Origin: Actinomycetes bacterium
Lineage (GTDB): Bacteria > Actinomycetota > Acidimicrobiia > Acidimicrobiales > Bog-793
DNA length: 40,785 bases
Direction: 5' to 3'
Assembly (NCBI GenBank): GCA_021818615.1
Contig: JAKATT010000177.1
Coordinates: forward strand, 1 to 40,785
Position numbers and translations under genes: made by a program. Below the pieces are notes generated by a model that had not been told where the DNA came from, did not search any database, and saw nothing but the letters and a program-made list of their open reading frames with translations. Below, in pieces: positions 9,175 through 20,012 of this stretch (its first letter is position 1; every line of letters begins with the position of its first letter).

Positions 9175-10533
9175 CTACCAGCAAGACAACTGCTCAACTT
9201 CAACCGGACGTCCCAAGATTCGGCGGGCCTCGGCGACGACATAGAGCGATCCGGTGACGACCACGAGATCAGCGGCCGGAGGCGAGCCGACGGCACGGCG
9301 AAGTGCATCCTCGACGCTGGGTACGGCCTCGATGGCGGAGTCAGGTGACGCGACACGGACGATCTCGGCGAGATCAGAGGCAGCACGGGCCCGTGGAGTG
9401 TCCGCCGAGCAGCATACGACCCGGTCACCGGAACGGATTCCGAGTCCGGTCACGATCTCCGCCGCGGGCTTGTCTGCCGACAGGCCGACGATGTAGGTCC
9501 TGCGGCCGGGAGGAAAGGACTCTACGAGGACCGCGGCGAGAGCCCGAGCACCGGCGGGGTTGTGCGCACCGTCGAGCAGGACCGTCGGCTCGGAGCTGAC
9601 GAGCTCGACACGGCCTGGAGCGCGCAGAGCCGGGAGCACTCTTCGCACAATTGGTTCCGGGACCGGTCCAACCGCGCACTCGGCTGCCATCAGCGCGAGG
9701 GAAAGGTTCTCCGCGTGCATGGAGCCTCTGAGCGCGATTGGCACGTCACGGTAGATGGCGGTGGGAGTCCTCAGCGTGATGAGCTGTCCCTCGGGAAGCG
9801 ATGCGCGCCCGGGGACGTCGAAGTCGGTCCCGCGAACCCACAGCGGATCCGGGTGGCGTCGCCTGAAGCAGTCATGAAGCGACGCGTCGATCTCTCCGAG
9901 GATGAGGCCGTACCCAGGGGAGACGATGGTGGCCTCGGCCGCTGCGATCTCGCGTCGCGTGGCACCGAAGAGCTCGGTGTGGTCCAGGTCGACGTTCGTA
10001 AACGCCACGAGAGCGGGCATGGCTGCGGCCGTGGCGTCGTGCTCGCCGCCGAGCCCGACTTCGATGACCGCGAGATCCACCTCCTCCCAGGCGAACCACA
10101 GCATCGCCGCCGCGGTCATGATCTCGAACCAGCTGAGCTCCAAAGACAGTGCCGCCTCGGCCGCTGCGATGCGGCTGAACGCTCGTGCCAGGACCTCGTC
10201 GGGGACCGGGGCACCGTCGACGGCGATGCGCTCGTTGAGCAGATGGAGGTGGGGGCTCGTATAGGTGCCAACTTGGAGGTCCATTGCCTGCACGAGGGCG
10301 GAGGTGGCCCGGGTGACGGTGGTCTTGCCGTTCGTGCCAGCGACGATGACCCTGCGGTAGCGCCGCTGGGGCCGACCGAGCTCATCGAGGACCGCGTCCA
10401 TGACGGCACGGCTAGGCGGGTCACGCCATCCGCGTGGCGGCGCGCCGACACCCAACTCGCGGTTGACGTGGGCTTCGAGCCAGCCCCGCCAGGCTTCCCA
10501 CGAGGGTGGGCCGAACTGGTGCTTGACGTCCAC
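9175..10533 (-). CDS. folC: Folylpolyglutamate synthase/dihydrofolate synthase
   Basis: VIVAGTNGKTTVTRAT, TYTSPHLHLLNERIAVDG, EVGLGGEHDATAA, LDGAHNPAGA. Confidence 0.9.
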   Translation of the reverse strand: MDVKHQFGPPSWEAWRGWLEAHVNRELGVGAPPRGWRDPPSRAVMDAVLDELGRPQRRYRRVIVAGTNGKTTVTRATSALVQAMDLQVGTYTSPHLHLLNERIAVDGAPVPDEVLARAFSRIAAAEAALSLELSWFEIMTAAAMLWFAWEEVDLAVIEVGLGGEHDATAAAMPALVAFTNVDLDHTELFGATRREIAAAEATIVSPGYGLILGEIDASLHDCFRRRHPDPLWVRGTDFDVPGRASLPEGQLITLRTPTAIYRDVPIALRGSMHAENLSLALMAAECAVGPVPEPIVRRVLPALRAPGRVELVSSEPTVLLDGAHNPAGARALAAVLVESFPPGRRTYIVGLSADKPAAEIVTGLGIRSGDRVVCCSADTPRARAASDLAEIVRVASPDSAIEAVPSVEDALRRAVGSPPAADLVVVTGSLYVVAEARRILGRPVEVEQLSCW

Positions 10534-10589
10534 GATCCCGTCCTCCTCCTGACCTGCTTACGAACTACTATTCATGATAGTCTGCTCGT

Positions 10590-12311
10590 ATGCCGATCGC
10601 TCCGGATCCGACTTGGCGAAGCCGTGAGGTCACCGCCGGTGTGGCGAGGGCCCCGGCCCGGGCGATGCTGCGGGCGGTCGGGTTCGAAGACGGCGACTTC
10701 GACAAGTGTCAGGTGGGGGTTGCTGCCGCAGCGAACGACGTCACGCCGTGCAACATGGGACTGTCGCGACTGGCTTCCGCTGCACGTCGCGGAGCGGTCG
10801 ACGCTGGAGCGGTTGCGCTCGGGTTCTCGACGATTGCCGTGTCCGACGGTATCGCGATGGGACATGCCGGGATGCGGGCTTCCCTGCCGAGCCGGGACCT
10901 CATCGCCGACTCGGTCGAGTGCATGGCCGTCGCCGAGCGCTTCGACGCGCTCGTCACCATTGCCGGCTGCGACAAGAGCCTCCCGGCGATGCTGATGGCG
11001 GCAGCCCGGCTCGACATCCCCACGGTCTTCGTCTACGGCGGTACCAGCATGCCCGGCTCGTACCGGGGTCGCCCTGTCACCGTGCAAGACGTCTTCGAAG
11101 GGGTCGGAGCGGTGAGCGCCGGGCGCATGTCGGTCGAAGTGCTCGAGGAGATCGAGCGCGTGGCCTGCCCGGGGGAGGGGTCGTGCGCAGGCATGTACAC
11201 CGCGAACACCGTGGCCGCCGAGGCTGAGGCACTCGGGATGGCCCTGCCGGGCTCCGCGACGCCCCCGGCGGGCGACCCTCGCCGCGCGGACATCGCCCAT
11301 CGAAGCGGCGCAGCCGCAGTGCACCTCCTAGACGCGGGCATACGCCCGCGCCAGATCCTCACCCGGGACGCGTTCGAGAACGCGATCACGGTCGTGATGG
11401 CCCTTGGCGGCTCCACCAACGCCGTGCTTCACCTGATGGCCATCGCGCATGAAGCCGGAGTGGCTCTCTCGCTCGATGACTTCGATCGGATCGGTCGGCG
11501 GGTCCCCCACCTCGCGGATCTCCGGCCCGGCGGCCGGTACGTGATGACGGACCTCGATCGGGCGGGGGGCGTGCCGATCGTGCTGAAGGCGCTGCTCGAC
11601 GCCGGCCTGCTTCACGGCGAATGCCTGACCGTGACCGGGGCGACCTTGGCGGAGAACCTCACTGCTCTCGGTGTCCCCAGTCCAGACGGCTCGGTCGTCC
11701 GCCCCATCGATCGCCCCTTGCACGAAGAGGGCGGGCTCGCGATCCTTCGCGGCTCGCTCGCTCCGGATGGCGCGGTGGTGAAGGTCGCCGGATTGAACGT
11801 CCGCCGCTTCACCGGCGCGGCACGGGTGTTCGAGGGCGAGGACCCGGCCATGGCCTATGTCCGCTCGGGAGCGCTGCGCCCAGGCGACGTCCTCGTCATT
11901 CGGGGCGAGGGCCCCAGAGGCGGCCCTGGGATGCCCGAGATGCTGGCCGTGACCGCAGCGGTCAACGGGAGCAATCACGGCCAAGACGTCGCCTTGATCA
12001 CCGACGGTCGCTTCTCCGGTGCCACGACCGGGCTGTCCATCGGTCACGTCGCTCCCGAATCCGCTGTCGGCGGGCCCATCGGGCTCGTCGCCGACGGCGA
12101 CCGGATCCTCATCGACGTCGAGGAACGGCGCCTCGACCTCCTGGTCGCCTCGGCGGAGCTCACCCGGCGGCGCGGGCTGTGGCACGCACCGCCTCTCCTG
12201 GGGGGGAACGGCTTCTTGGCGAAGTACGCACGTCTGGTCGGCAGCGCCTCGTACGGTGCCTTGGTGGGCCACGACCACACTGCTCACCCTCAGCTGCCGG
12301 CCGACCCCTAG
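10590..12311 (+). CDS. ilvD: Dihydroxy-acid dehydratase
   Basis: [85 protein letters not shown]. Confidence 0.93.
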   Translation: MPIAPDPTWRSREVTAGVARAPARAMLRAVGFEDGDFDKCQVGVAAAANDVTPCNMGLSRLASAARRGAVDAGAVALGFSTIAVSDGIAMGHAGMRASLPSRDLIADSVECMAVAERFDALVTIAGCDKSLPAMLMAAARLDIPTVFVYGGTSMPGSYRGRPVTVQDVFEGVGAVSAGRMSVEVLEEIERVACPGEGSCAGMYTANTVAAEAEALGMALPGSATPPAGDPRRADIAHRSGAAAVHLLDAGIRPRQILTRDAFENAITVVMALGGSTNAVLHLMAIAHEAGVALSLDDFDRIGRRVPHLADLRPGGRYVMTDLDRAGGVPIVLKALLDAGLLHGECLTVTGATLAENLTALGVPSPDGSVVRPIDRPLHEEGGLAILRGSLAPDGAVVKVAGLNVRRFTGAARVFEGEDPAMAYVRSGALRPGDVLVIRGEGPRGGPGMPEMLAVTAAVNGSNHGQDVALITDGRFSGATTGLSIGHVAPESAVGGPIGLVADGDRILIDVEERRLDLLVASAELTRRRGLWHAPPLLGGNGFLAKYARLVGSASYGALVGHDHTAHPQLPADP

Positions 12312-12394
12312 TTCTTCACGGGAAGGACTCAGCTTGGATGCGTCGTTCCTCGTGCTCGCCGCCGCGTCCCGCAACCGGACCGCCGGGTCGATGG

Positions 12395-13219
12395 TCACGA
12401 GTCGGCGGCGCGTCGGATCCGCTCGAGAATTCGCACCGCCGCGCATGCAGCGCCGAAACCGTTGTCGATGCCCATCACCGTGATGCCCTGAGCGCACGAC
12501 GCGAGCATCCCGAGCAGCGCCATGTGCCCGCGCAGGCTTGACCCGTAGCCGACGCTGGTCGGCACCGCGATGATCGGAGCGCCCGTCAGCCCCCCGACGG
12601 CAGTCGGCAGCGTCCCCTCCATGCCGGCGACGACCACGACCACGTCGACGTCTTGGAGCCGGCCGGCCACGTCGAGCAGGCGGTGCAGACCTGCGACGCC
12701 CACATCGGTGACGAGCTCTGGGTCATAGCCGTAGGCAACGAGCGTCGCTTGGCACTCCTCGGCCACCGTGAGGTCGCCGGTCCCGGCGCTCACGACCACG
12801 ATCCGACCAGAGCGCTTTGGCTGCGCGTTCCAGACGACCGTCGATCCGGCGACATGACCACCGGGATTGCCTGCCAGTGCAGCGGCGATCTGGCCCTCGT
12901 CGGCACGCGTGAGCACAACAGGCGCAGAGACGGGCGACGAGAGGAGGTTGGTGACGATGGCCGCGCACTGATCGGGCGTCTTGCCCGGCCCGTAGACGGC
13001 TTCCGCGAGGCCAGTACGGACCCAGCGGTGATGGTCGATCCGGGCGAACCCGAGATGGCCGAACGGCAAGCGGCGCAGCACGCCTTGAGCATCGGCAGGG
13101 GTCACATCGCCAGCGGCCACCTTCTCGAGGAGCTCGCGAAGATCCGGCCACGGTTCAGGGACTGCGTCGGCAGCTACGTTCGGTCCGGGGCTGCGAGCCC
13201 CATGGGAAGGCGTCGTCAT
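12395..13219 (-). CDS. larB: LarB, nickel-pincer cofactor biosynthesis (AIR carboxylase-like)
   Basis: DLRELLEKVAAGDVTPADAQGVLRRLPFGHLGFARIDHHR...GTGDLTVAEECQATL...VVVAGMEGTLPTAVGGLTGAPIIAVPTSVGYGSS. Confidence 0.85.
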   Translation of the reverse strand: MTTPSHGARSPGPNVAADAVPEPWPDLRELLEKVAAGDVTPADAQGVLRRLPFGHLGFARIDHHRWVRTGLAEAVYGPGKTPDQCAAIVTNLLSSPVSAPVVLTRADEGQIAAALAGNPGGHVAGSTVVWNAQPKRSGRIVVVSAGTGDLTVAEECQATLVAYGYDPELVTDVGVAGLHRLLDVAGRLQDVDVVVVVAGMEGTLPTAVGGLTGAPIIAVPTSVGYGSSLRGHMALLGMLASCAQGITVMGIDNGFGAACAAVRILERIRRAADS

Positions 13220-14505
13220 GGGAGGTCCCCAACGTTGACGCGGGGCACCCTCGGGCCGATGCCGCAAACCACCTCGTAGGCGATGGTGCCGGTGAGGGCC
13301 GCCCATTCCCACGCAGTGATCTCCTCGCCGTCCTGGCGCCCGATCAGCACCACCTCTTCGCCAGCCGTCACGGAGCCGCCGCAGCCGGCCGCGACAGGTC
13401 CACAGTCCACGAGGATCTGGTCCATCGTCACCGTGCCAGCGATGGGGTAACGCCGCCCTCGAATGAGCACCTCTCCCCCAGCGGCAGATAGCCCGCGGGG
13501 GACGCCGTCGCCATAGCCGAGCGGGACGGTTGCCACTTCGGACGGCCTGACAAGTTGGTAGCGCAAGCCGTAGGAGAGGCGTTCGCCGGCTGGGAGCGAC
13601 GTCGTGTAGGAGACTCTGGCCTTGAGTGACAGCACCGGGCGTAGAGCCGTTGCGATCCCGCTGTGAGGACCTCGGGAGGGAGCGAGCCCGTAGAGGGCGA
13701 TGCCGCAACGAACCAGATCGTGGTGCGAGGAAGGGTGCCACAGGGCGCCAGCGGAGTTGGCGGCATGCACCAGTCCCGGGTCGAGTCCTGCACCACGGAT
13801 TTGCCTGAGCGCCTCGTCGAAGCAACGCAGCTGGCCGGCCGTATAGGCGTTGGTTGGTTCGTCAGCAACAGCGAGGTCCGTAAAGGTTCCGCCGAGGTGC
13901 AACTCGGGCGTTTCGGCGATCTGTCTGGCCAAGGAGACTGCTTCGCAGGGTGCCGCTCCGGCACGGTGCATACCGGTGTCCACCTTTAGGTGGACCGGGA
14001 AGGGCCCGCCTTGGTGGTCGCTCCGGAGGGCCCGCCGCAGTGCTTCGATCCCGCCGGGCGTGTACACGGCCGGGGTCAGACGGGCGGTGACGACTTCGTT
14101 CATGACTTCTGGCGCCGGTTCGGAGAGTACGAGCACGTCCTCGCTGATGCCGGCACTGCGAAGGGCAAGGCCCTCGTCGACCAGCGCCACCGCCAGCCAG
14201 GCGGCACCTGCCTCCACCGCGGCTCGGGCCACGCTCGACGCTCCGTGCCCATAGCCGTCGGCCTTGACCACGGCACACAGCCGGGCCGGCGCCACCGCGG
14301 CAAGCAGCAGGGCCACGTTGTGGCGCAACGCCGCCAGGTCGACCTCGGCCCACGCCGGCCTGAGCACAGCCGCCCCTGCCCCGCGCGGTGCGGCGTTCAC
14401 CGAGACGGGCACGCCGAGATCCGGCCGCGGTTCCCGGCCTGCGTCGACAGCTACGGCCGAGCCCAAGCCACTGTCCTCGGGGGGCGCCGGGCCGGGCCTG
14501 CTCAC
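13216..14505 (-). CDS. alr: Alanine racemase
   Basis: RPAWAEVDLAALRHNVALLLAAVAPARLCAVVKADGYGHGA, HLKVDTGMHRAG, VPLGYGDGVPR, AGTVTMDQILVD; GTG start overlaps the bioD stop. Confidence 0.93.
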   Translation of the reverse strand: MSRPGPAPPEDSGLGSAVAVDAGREPRPDLGVPVSVNAAPRGAGAAVLRPAWAEVDLAALRHNVALLLAAVAPARLCAVVKADGYGHGASSVARAAVEAGAAWLAVALVDEGLALRSAGISEDVLVLSEPAPEVMNEVVTARLTPAVYTPGGIEALRRALRSDHQGGPFPVHLKVDTGMHRAGAAPCEAVSLARQIAETPELHLGGTFTDLAVADEPTNAYTAGQLRCFDEALRQIRGAGLDPGLVHAANSAGALWHPSSHHDLVRCGIALYGLAPSRGPHSGIATALRPVLSLKARVSYTTSLPAGERLSYGLRYQLVRPSEVATVPLGYGDGVPRGLSAAGGEVLIRGRRYPIAGTVTMDQILVDCGPVAAGCGGSVTAGEEVVLIGRQDGEEITAWEWAALTGTIAYEVVCGIGPRVPRVNVGDLP

Positions 14506-15230
14506 GAAAGCTCCTTGTGCAACTCGACGAGGACGTGGGCGAGATCCCCGGGCGAGGTCACCGGGTCGATCCCGTCGACGTCGCGCAACCAGGCCAGGTT
14601 GCGACGATGCAGGTCTTGCGTGGCGTCGAACCGGTTCAGTATGACGATGGTGCGCGCCTGGCCAAGCACGCCAACGCACAGCCGGACGGCGTTGATGACG
14701 CCGAGGCCCGCGTCGGCGACGAGCACCACCGCTTCGGGCCCGACCTGCTCGATGAGATCGAGGCAGTCCCCGTCGGTCGCGATCGGCGAGCGGATCCCTC
14801 CGGCTGCCTCGACGAGGCCGACATCGCAGTCACGAGGCCATTCGAGCTCGGCTACGAGGTCAGCCACGCCGAACGGTGTCCTGCCGAGGGCCGCGGCGGC
14901 CATGGGAGGGGCCATCGGCACGGCGAAGTCACGATCGTCTCGGCAGACGGCGTCTGCCTCCTCGCCCGTCGCCGCGGCGAGCACCGCTGCGTCCGTGTCC
15001 GGGTCGCCTGGCTCGTGGGACTGAACCGGCTTGCGCGCTGCGACAACCATACCGGCGTGCCGCAGCTCTTTGGCGACTCTGGCGGCCACCCACGTCTTGC
15101 CGACTTTGGTCGCGGTCCCGGTGACGACAGCTACCAGCGCCGGTCGGTCTCGCCAGGAACTGTCGTGCTTGTGCTTGTGCTTGGGAGCAGCGTCTCTTGC
15201 GGGCATCGATCGTCTCTTTCTCGGACGCAT
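14502..15230 (-). CDS. bioD: Dethiobiotin synthetase
   Basis: VVTGTATKVGKTWVAARVAKELR, ARKPVQSHEPG, VGLVEAAGGIRSPIA. Confidence 0.85.
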   Translation of the reverse strand: MRPRKRRSMPARDAAPKHKHKHDSSWRDRPALVAVVTGTATKVGKTWVAARVAKELRHAGMVVAARKPVQSHEPGDPDTDAAVLAAATGEEADAVCRDDRDFAVPMAPPMAAAALGRTPFGVADLVAELEWPRDCDVGLVEAAGGIRSPIATDGDCLDLIEQVGPEAVVLVADAGLGVINAVRLCVGVLGQARTIVILNRFDATQDLHRRNLAWLRDVDGIDPVTSPGDLAHVLVELHKELS

Positions 15231-16336
15231 CAGTGGTCGTGATCTCGGTGGTCTGCGGAGACAGGCCGGTGCGCGGCGCGCCGGAGGCGGTCTCTGACGG
15301 CAGCGCCGAGCCCTTCGACAGGGGGTAGTGCCACGACGAGCACGTCCAAGGCCTCGGTATCTGCCTGCCTCATGAAGTGGTAAAGAGAGCGGGCGAAGGC
15401 GGCCATGTCGCCACCTGCGTCCCAGGTCGCTGCAGCCCCCGGCGCCTCGGTCCTCCCCAAGGACAGCACGCCCACCCGTTTGCCCAGGGAGACGAGCTTC
15501 GCTGCTCGTGAAGGCGCCTCGGCAGCCGAGCACAGCTCGAGCGGGGTCGCCGGGGCGTAGTGGGATGCCAGCATGCCCGGTGCACGTACCACCCCACGCG
15601 CGCCGGTCCTCACCTGACGCCCGATCACAGATGCGACGGCTTCTGGGCTCACGCCGCCGGGTCGCAGGATCACCACCTCGTCCCCTTCGAACGCGACGAT
15701 GGTCGACTCGATGCCCACCTCGCACGGACCGCCGTCCACGACCAGACCGACCGAGCCGGCGAGCCCGTCGCACACATGGCGAGCGGTCGTGGGGCTCACG
15801 TGCCCGAAGCGGTTGGCCGACGGGGCAGCAAGCCCTCCGCCGAAGTCTTGGAGGATCCTCTGGATGACCGGATGGGAGGGGATCCGTAGGGCCACCGTGT
15901 CCTGCCCGCCGGTGACCGCGTCGAGGACCGACGGGTGCCGGTCGAGGACCATCGTGAAGGGACCGGGCCAGAACGCCTCGGCCAGGCGGGACGCCTGGAC
16001 AGGGATGTGTCGTGCCCACTCGGCGAGGTTCGCTCCGCTTCGCAGATGCACGATCAACGGATGGTCGCCAGGGCGGCCCTTGGCTGCAAACACTCGCGAA
16101 ACGGCCTCAGGATTGGAGGCGTCGGCGGCGAGGCCGTAGACCGTCTCGGTAGGCACCGCGACCACCTCACCGGCCCGCAGCATGGCGACCGCGAGCCTGA
16201 TCGAGCGGTCGCTGCCGTCGACTACCCGGGGTCCGGCGCCGCAGGGGCTGGCCGCGACGCGCCGTCCGCGCCGCTCCCCACCTGCACCTGCGTCCAAGCG
16301 AGCATCGCTACTGTGCGCTGGTCGATTACCCGTCAT
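15230..16336 (-). CDS. L-threonylcarbamoyladenylate synthase (Sua5/YwlC/YrdC)
   Basis: GEVVAVPTETVYGLAADASNPEAVSRVFAAKGRPGDHPLIVHL...AAPSANRFGHVSPTTA...APGMLASHYAPATPLEL (Sua5 C-terminal domain). Confidence 0.92.
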   Translation of the reverse strand: MTGNRPAHSSDARLDAGAGGERRGRRVAASPCGAGPRVVDGSDRSIRLAVAMLRAGEVVAVPTETVYGLAADASNPEAVSRVFAAKGRPGDHPLIVHLRSGANLAEWARHIPVQASRLAEAFWPGPFTMVLDRHPSVLDAVTGGQDTVALRIPSHPVIQRILQDFGGGLAAPSANRFGHVSPTTARHVCDGLAGSVGLVVDGGPCEVGIESTIVAFEGDEVVILRPGGVSPEAVASVIGRQVRTGARGVVRAPGMLASHYAPATPLELCSAAEAPSRAAKLVSLGKRVGVLSLGRTEAPGAAATWDAGGDMAAFARSLYHFMRQADTEALDVLVVALPPVEGLGAAVRDRLRRAAHRPVSADHRDHDH

Positions 16337-16989
16337 GAGCCGGCGCACTCTGCCGCCTCATCGCTCGGGGCCCAGCCTTCGGTCAGTGGCGCGTTGAACT
16401 GCAGCAACGCCGCCTGGTTGCCGGGCAGGACGCGCACCTGGTTGAGGTGGCAGTTGCGCACCGAGGGGAAGCGTCTGCGGTACTCGGCCAGGGGGATCCC
16501 GAGGATGTGGCAGAGCACGAGGCGGATGAGCGAATTGTGGGTCACGACCAAGACCCGCCCCCGCGGGAGCTCGTGGGCGATCTCGCCCAGGCATGCAACG
16601 GCGCGTCGTGACGCGGACCGGGGGTCCTCGCCACCGGGGAGGGGATGCCCCACGGGGTCGGCTTGGAAGGCGTCCGCCTCCCGCGGGAACCGTTGGTGGA
16701 TCTCTCGAGCGGTGAGACCTTCTCCCTGTCCGAAACCGACCTCGTTCAACCTGGAGTCCACGTTCAGCTCCAAGCCGGACGCTTTGGCGCAGGGTCGGGC
16801 GGTCTCCTGGGAGCGCCGAAGCTCCGAGCACCACAGCCCGTCCAGCTTCGCTGCGCCAGCCCAGCGGGCAAGCGCTCGGGCCTGTGCACGACCTTGGCGG
16901 CTGAGCTCGACGTCGCTCCAGCCGGCGTAGCGGTTCTCGAAGTGCCACACCGTTTCCCCGTGACGCACGAGGAACAGGTCGGCCATCAT
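16333..16989 (-). CDS. Histidine phosphatase / phosphoglycerate mutase family protein
   Basis: LFLVRHGETVWHFENRYAGWSDVELSRQGRAQA...VVTHNSLIRLVL. Confidence 0.88.
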   Translation of the reverse strand: MMADLFLVRHGETVWHFENRYAGWSDVELSRQGRAQARALARWAGAAKLDGLWCSELRRSQETARPCAKASGLELNVDSRLNEVGFGQGEGLTAREIHQRFPREADAFQADPVGHPLPGGEDPRSASRRAVACLGEIAHELPRGRVLVVTHNSLIRLVLCHILGIPLAEYRRRFPSVRNCHLNQVRVLPGNQAALLQFNAPLTEGWAPSDEAAECAGS

Positions 16990-17134
16990 CGACCTCCTCT
17001 CTCGTCTGTGGCAGTGACCACGGGCGGGCACGTCTGGCAGTCCTCGGGCCCTACGCTCGCCGACCGTGGGCGTGGCCGCCCGCGCAGACGACCCGCGCCG
17101 CCGTTCACCACACCCTCCCCGCAGATGGTGAAGC

Positions 17135-17461
17135 TCACCGGAAGTACTCCGGGCGGCTCACCCACGTGTCGGAGACGAGCATGACCCCGGAGCGGTCGCT
17201 GAGCAGCTCTCGGAGACCGTCGAGCAGCACGCCGGCCCGCTCGGGGGGGAGCACCACGGTGAGATAGGTGAGGGAGCTGCGGTCGTTGAACAGCAGCCGC
17301 CCCTGATGCTGGCCGCTGTGGCCAAGGCCCGACACGTTGGATACCGCAGTGAACCCCCTGGCGCCGACCTCGGTGAACAACCCGGTGACCGCCGCGACAT
17401 CGTCGCCGTTGGCCACGACTTCCACCTTGGTCATCTGCGTTAATCCCCAGGTCTCATCCAC
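17135..17461 (-). CDS. PII-like protein coupled to dabA
   Basis: About 100-aa ferredoxin-like/PII-like pattern (KVEVVANGDDVAAVTGLFTEVGARGFTAVSNVSGLGHSGQ...); ATGA overlap with the dabA stop. Confidence 0.65.
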   Translation of the reverse strand: MDETWGLTQMTKVEVVANGDDVAAVTGLFTEVGARGFTAVSNVSGLGHSGQHQGRLLFNDRSSLTYLTVVLPPERAGVLLDGLRELLSDRSGVMLVSDTWVSRPEYFR

Positions 17462-20012
17462 GGACAGCTGCCTCCTTGCTGTGGGACGCGGCGGGGATCC
17501 ATCGGACCCAGGTGCCGTCGCGGCGGCGGATCTTCCAATCGTCGCTGGGGTCCTCGCGAGCCGTGAGGTTCACCCACTGCCCGTCGAACAGCTCGCGCAG
17601 CACCGGGTTGCGGGCGATGACCGCCTCGAGCAGTACTAGGGGTGCCTGGACCACGACGAGGAGCCGCATCGGCTCGTGATAGGCGCGCTCCCCGTCGAAG
17701 AGGGACTGGAGCGGCAGGCCGACTCGCAGGTCCCCGCCGGCGCCTTGGACCACGCCGACCCCGGCGACGATGTTGTGGGCGGTCTTGTCTCCGGCGGAGA
17801 GGATGGCTGGGTCGACGGTCGAGAAGTAGTACTGGGCGTTGATCCAGTGCGCCACGACCATCGGGGCAGTGAGGATCGTCTCCAGCGCGACGCCGTCGGG
17901 GTCGACTCGGGGATCGTAGGAGTGCAGGAAGCAGCGACCCGCCAGGTCGACCCCGGCGGTGAGCCCGCGAGGAGCGACGATGAAGGCGGCATTGCGGGCA
18001 AGCCCCCACTCGGGTCGGACCTGTGCCCAGTCTGCGGTGCGTTCGCGAGGCAGACCCTTCCGGCCGTTGGCTTCGCCTCCTGGCAAGCAAGATCGGCGTT
18101 CTGCTGCTGCGGCCGCGCCGGCACGCTCCAGGGCCCGCTGGAGCGCGGCGACCACGTCACGGTGGCTCCGGGGGACGAGGTGGGTATCGAGCACGGTGAC
18201 CGTGTCCGTGGCGGTGTCGTGCTCGCCGGCGACGAAGAGGGTCCCGTCGGGCACGACGATGCTCCGCTCGGCGAGACGGCGACGGACGGCTCTGCGGTTC
18301 AAGATCGCGGCGGCGGCACGGGCGCTCGGTCCGCCCCTGTTCCCGCCACAGGCGCCGCAGTCGAGCGAGGAGGCGTAGGGGTTGTTCTCCGTGGTGCTGC
18401 CGTGCCCGCACAGCAGCACCACGGGCGCGAAGGAACGGGTCAGGCCCATGGTGGTGAGGGCGGCCTCGGCGAAGAGGGTCTGCTCCTCGTCGCTCAGGGC
18501 GCCTGGCGCCGGGTCAGCATCGATGACCGTGGCAGCTGGTGGGGCGAGCACCCGATGCACGAAGCGCCGTGCCGCCTGGTATCGACTCGGTGCGAGCGTC
18601 TTCGCGAGCGCGATCGGCCCGGCGACGAAGCCGCCGGCTTCCGCGAGGAGGAACTGAGACATCGCTCCCTTCCTGGCGGCGTCGAACGCGCTCCGCGCGC
18701 CAGCGACCACCTGCCTGCCAGCAAGCTGGCGATCGGCGGCGCTGTGGGATTCGCCCGGTGGCCGCTCGGCGATCTCCGTGCTCGGCCGGATGAGCACCGG
18801 GCAGAGATCGACCGCGTCTGCGGATCCGAAGCCCCGATAGCGGATCGGCAGGGCAAAGAACCCGGCGAACCCGAAAGTCTCGTAGGGACCCACTGCCTCG
18901 AGGTGGCGGCGAAGTCGTTCGGATCGGGCGTCGATGCAAAAGACCGCCTGCGCCGCAGGCTGAACCTCTCGGGTCGCCTGTTGGCGGTCCAACGCGTCGA
19001 GCAGCCAGTCTCGGTAGTGGTTCTCGTAGGCGGCGAGCCATACCCTCGCCGATTCGGCCCCGTCGAGGCACGACAGCCGCGTCGCCACGTCATCGGGCAA
19101 TCCGACAGTAGCGACGCCGGCTCGTCGCGTCCCTCCCCCTGCTCTCCCCTCTTCCTCAGTGGAGCACCCACGTGCCTCCGACCCGCCACGGAGCGGATGT
19201 CCCTTCGGGAGGCGCCGCCCGCGCTCGGCGGACTTGAGGAAGGCCGCTTCGTAGGAGAGCCTGACGGCTAGGTAGTCGAGGAGGTGAAGAGCCGGGCCGG
19301 GATGCTCCGGGGCCGCCCACCGGGACCGCCACTTGGCGTGTCCGGCCCAGCCAGGCATGCGCGCGAGATGTCGAGCGAGCTCGGGAACCCGGTTCGTCTC
19401 CGGGACGTCGAGGAGGTCCAGACATGTGAGGATTGCCTCTTCGGCGTCCGCACCGAGCTCAGCCAGCAGCTTGCGGCCGGCGCGCCCGACGATGGAGCGC
19501 GCGGCTGGGTCGTAGACGACGATCTGTCGCCAGGCAGCGTAGAAACCCTTCGCGGGCTCGTCTGGCACGATGCCGGCGAGGTAGGCGGCACACCACTTCG
19601 CGACTTCCCAGTCGACGGCCTCTGCGATGCGCGTCCCGAACAAGCGGTCATGACGCTCGGCGGCGGTTGATCCCCGCTGCAGCTCCGGGCCTCTGCTGTC
19701 GCAGCGCTCGATGCTCTTGTGCGCGGGACCTTCCTGTGCATGGCCTTCGTCGAGAACAGCCCGCAGATCGGCCGCAGTGATTCGCCTCTCGACATAGGCC
19801 TGCGCGAACAGCGCCGGAGGCGGGTACCCAGCAATGCCGAGCACCCGGCCCGCGTACGCGACCGCCTCGTGAAAGGGCATCTGGCGTAAGTCCCACAGCG
19901 GGTTCACCGCGATGCAGGTGGATAGCGGCCACAGCGGAGCGACGACGCGAGCTGCCTCGTCCACTTGGGCGAGGAGGCGAACCCGGGCGGTGACTGGCTT
20001 CTTGCTGTTCAC
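17454..20012 (-). CDS. dabA: DabA (UPF0753/DUF2309), inorganic-carbon accumulation subunit
   Basis: PLWPLSTCIAVNPLWDL, VFCIDARSERLRRHLE, LCGHGSTTENNPYASSLDCGACGGNRGG; candidate Cys/Asp/His/Cys zinc ligands present. Confidence 0.9.
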   Translation of the reverse strand: MNSKKPVTARVRLLAQVDEAARVVAPLWPLSTCIAVNPLWDLRQMPFHEAVAYAGRVLGIAGYPPPALFAQAYVERRITAADLRAVLDEGHAQEGPAHKSIERCDSRGPELQRGSTAAERHDRLFGTRIAEAVDWEVAKWCAAYLAGIVPDEPAKGFYAAWRQIVVYDPAARSIVGRAGRKLLAELGADAEEAILTCLDLLDVPETNRVPELARHLARMPGWAGHAKWRSRWAAPEHPGPALHLLDYLAVRLSYEAAFLKSAERGRRLPKGHPLRGGSEARGCSTEEEGRAGGGTRRAGVATVGLPDDVATRLSCLDGAESARVWLAAYENHYRDWLLDALDRQQATREVQPAAQAVFCIDARSERLRRHLEAVGPYETFGFAGFFALPIRYRGFGSADAVDLCPVLIRPSTEIAERPPGESHSAADRQLAGRQVVAGARSAFDAARKGAMSQFLLAEAGGFVAGPIALAKTLAPSRYQAARRFVHRVLAPPAATVIDADPAPGALSDEEQTLFAEAALTTMGLTRSFAPVVLLCGHGSTTENNPYASSLDCGACGGNRGGPSARAAAAILNRRAVRRRLAERSIVVPDGTLFVAGEHDTATDTVTVLDTHLVPRSHRDVVAALQRALERAGAAAAAERRSCLPGGEANGRKGLPRERTADWAQVRPEWGLARNAAFIVAPRGLTAGVDLAGRCFLHSYDPRVDPDGVALETILTAPMVVAHWINAQYYFSTVDPAILSAGDKTAHNIVAGVGVVQGAGGDLRVGLPLQSLFDGERAYHEPMRLLVVVQAPLVLLEAVIARNPVLRELFDGQWVNLTAREDPSDDWKIRRRDGTWVRWIPAASHSKEAAVRG

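Noticed and set aside
9562-10995. 477-aa plus-strand ORF
   Set aside because: Antisense shadow of folC and the ilvD start in GC-rich DNA; composition not protein-like.
17676-19271. 531-aa plus-strand ORF opposite dabA
   Set aside because: dabA on the minus strand has clear conserved motifs; this is a shadow frame.
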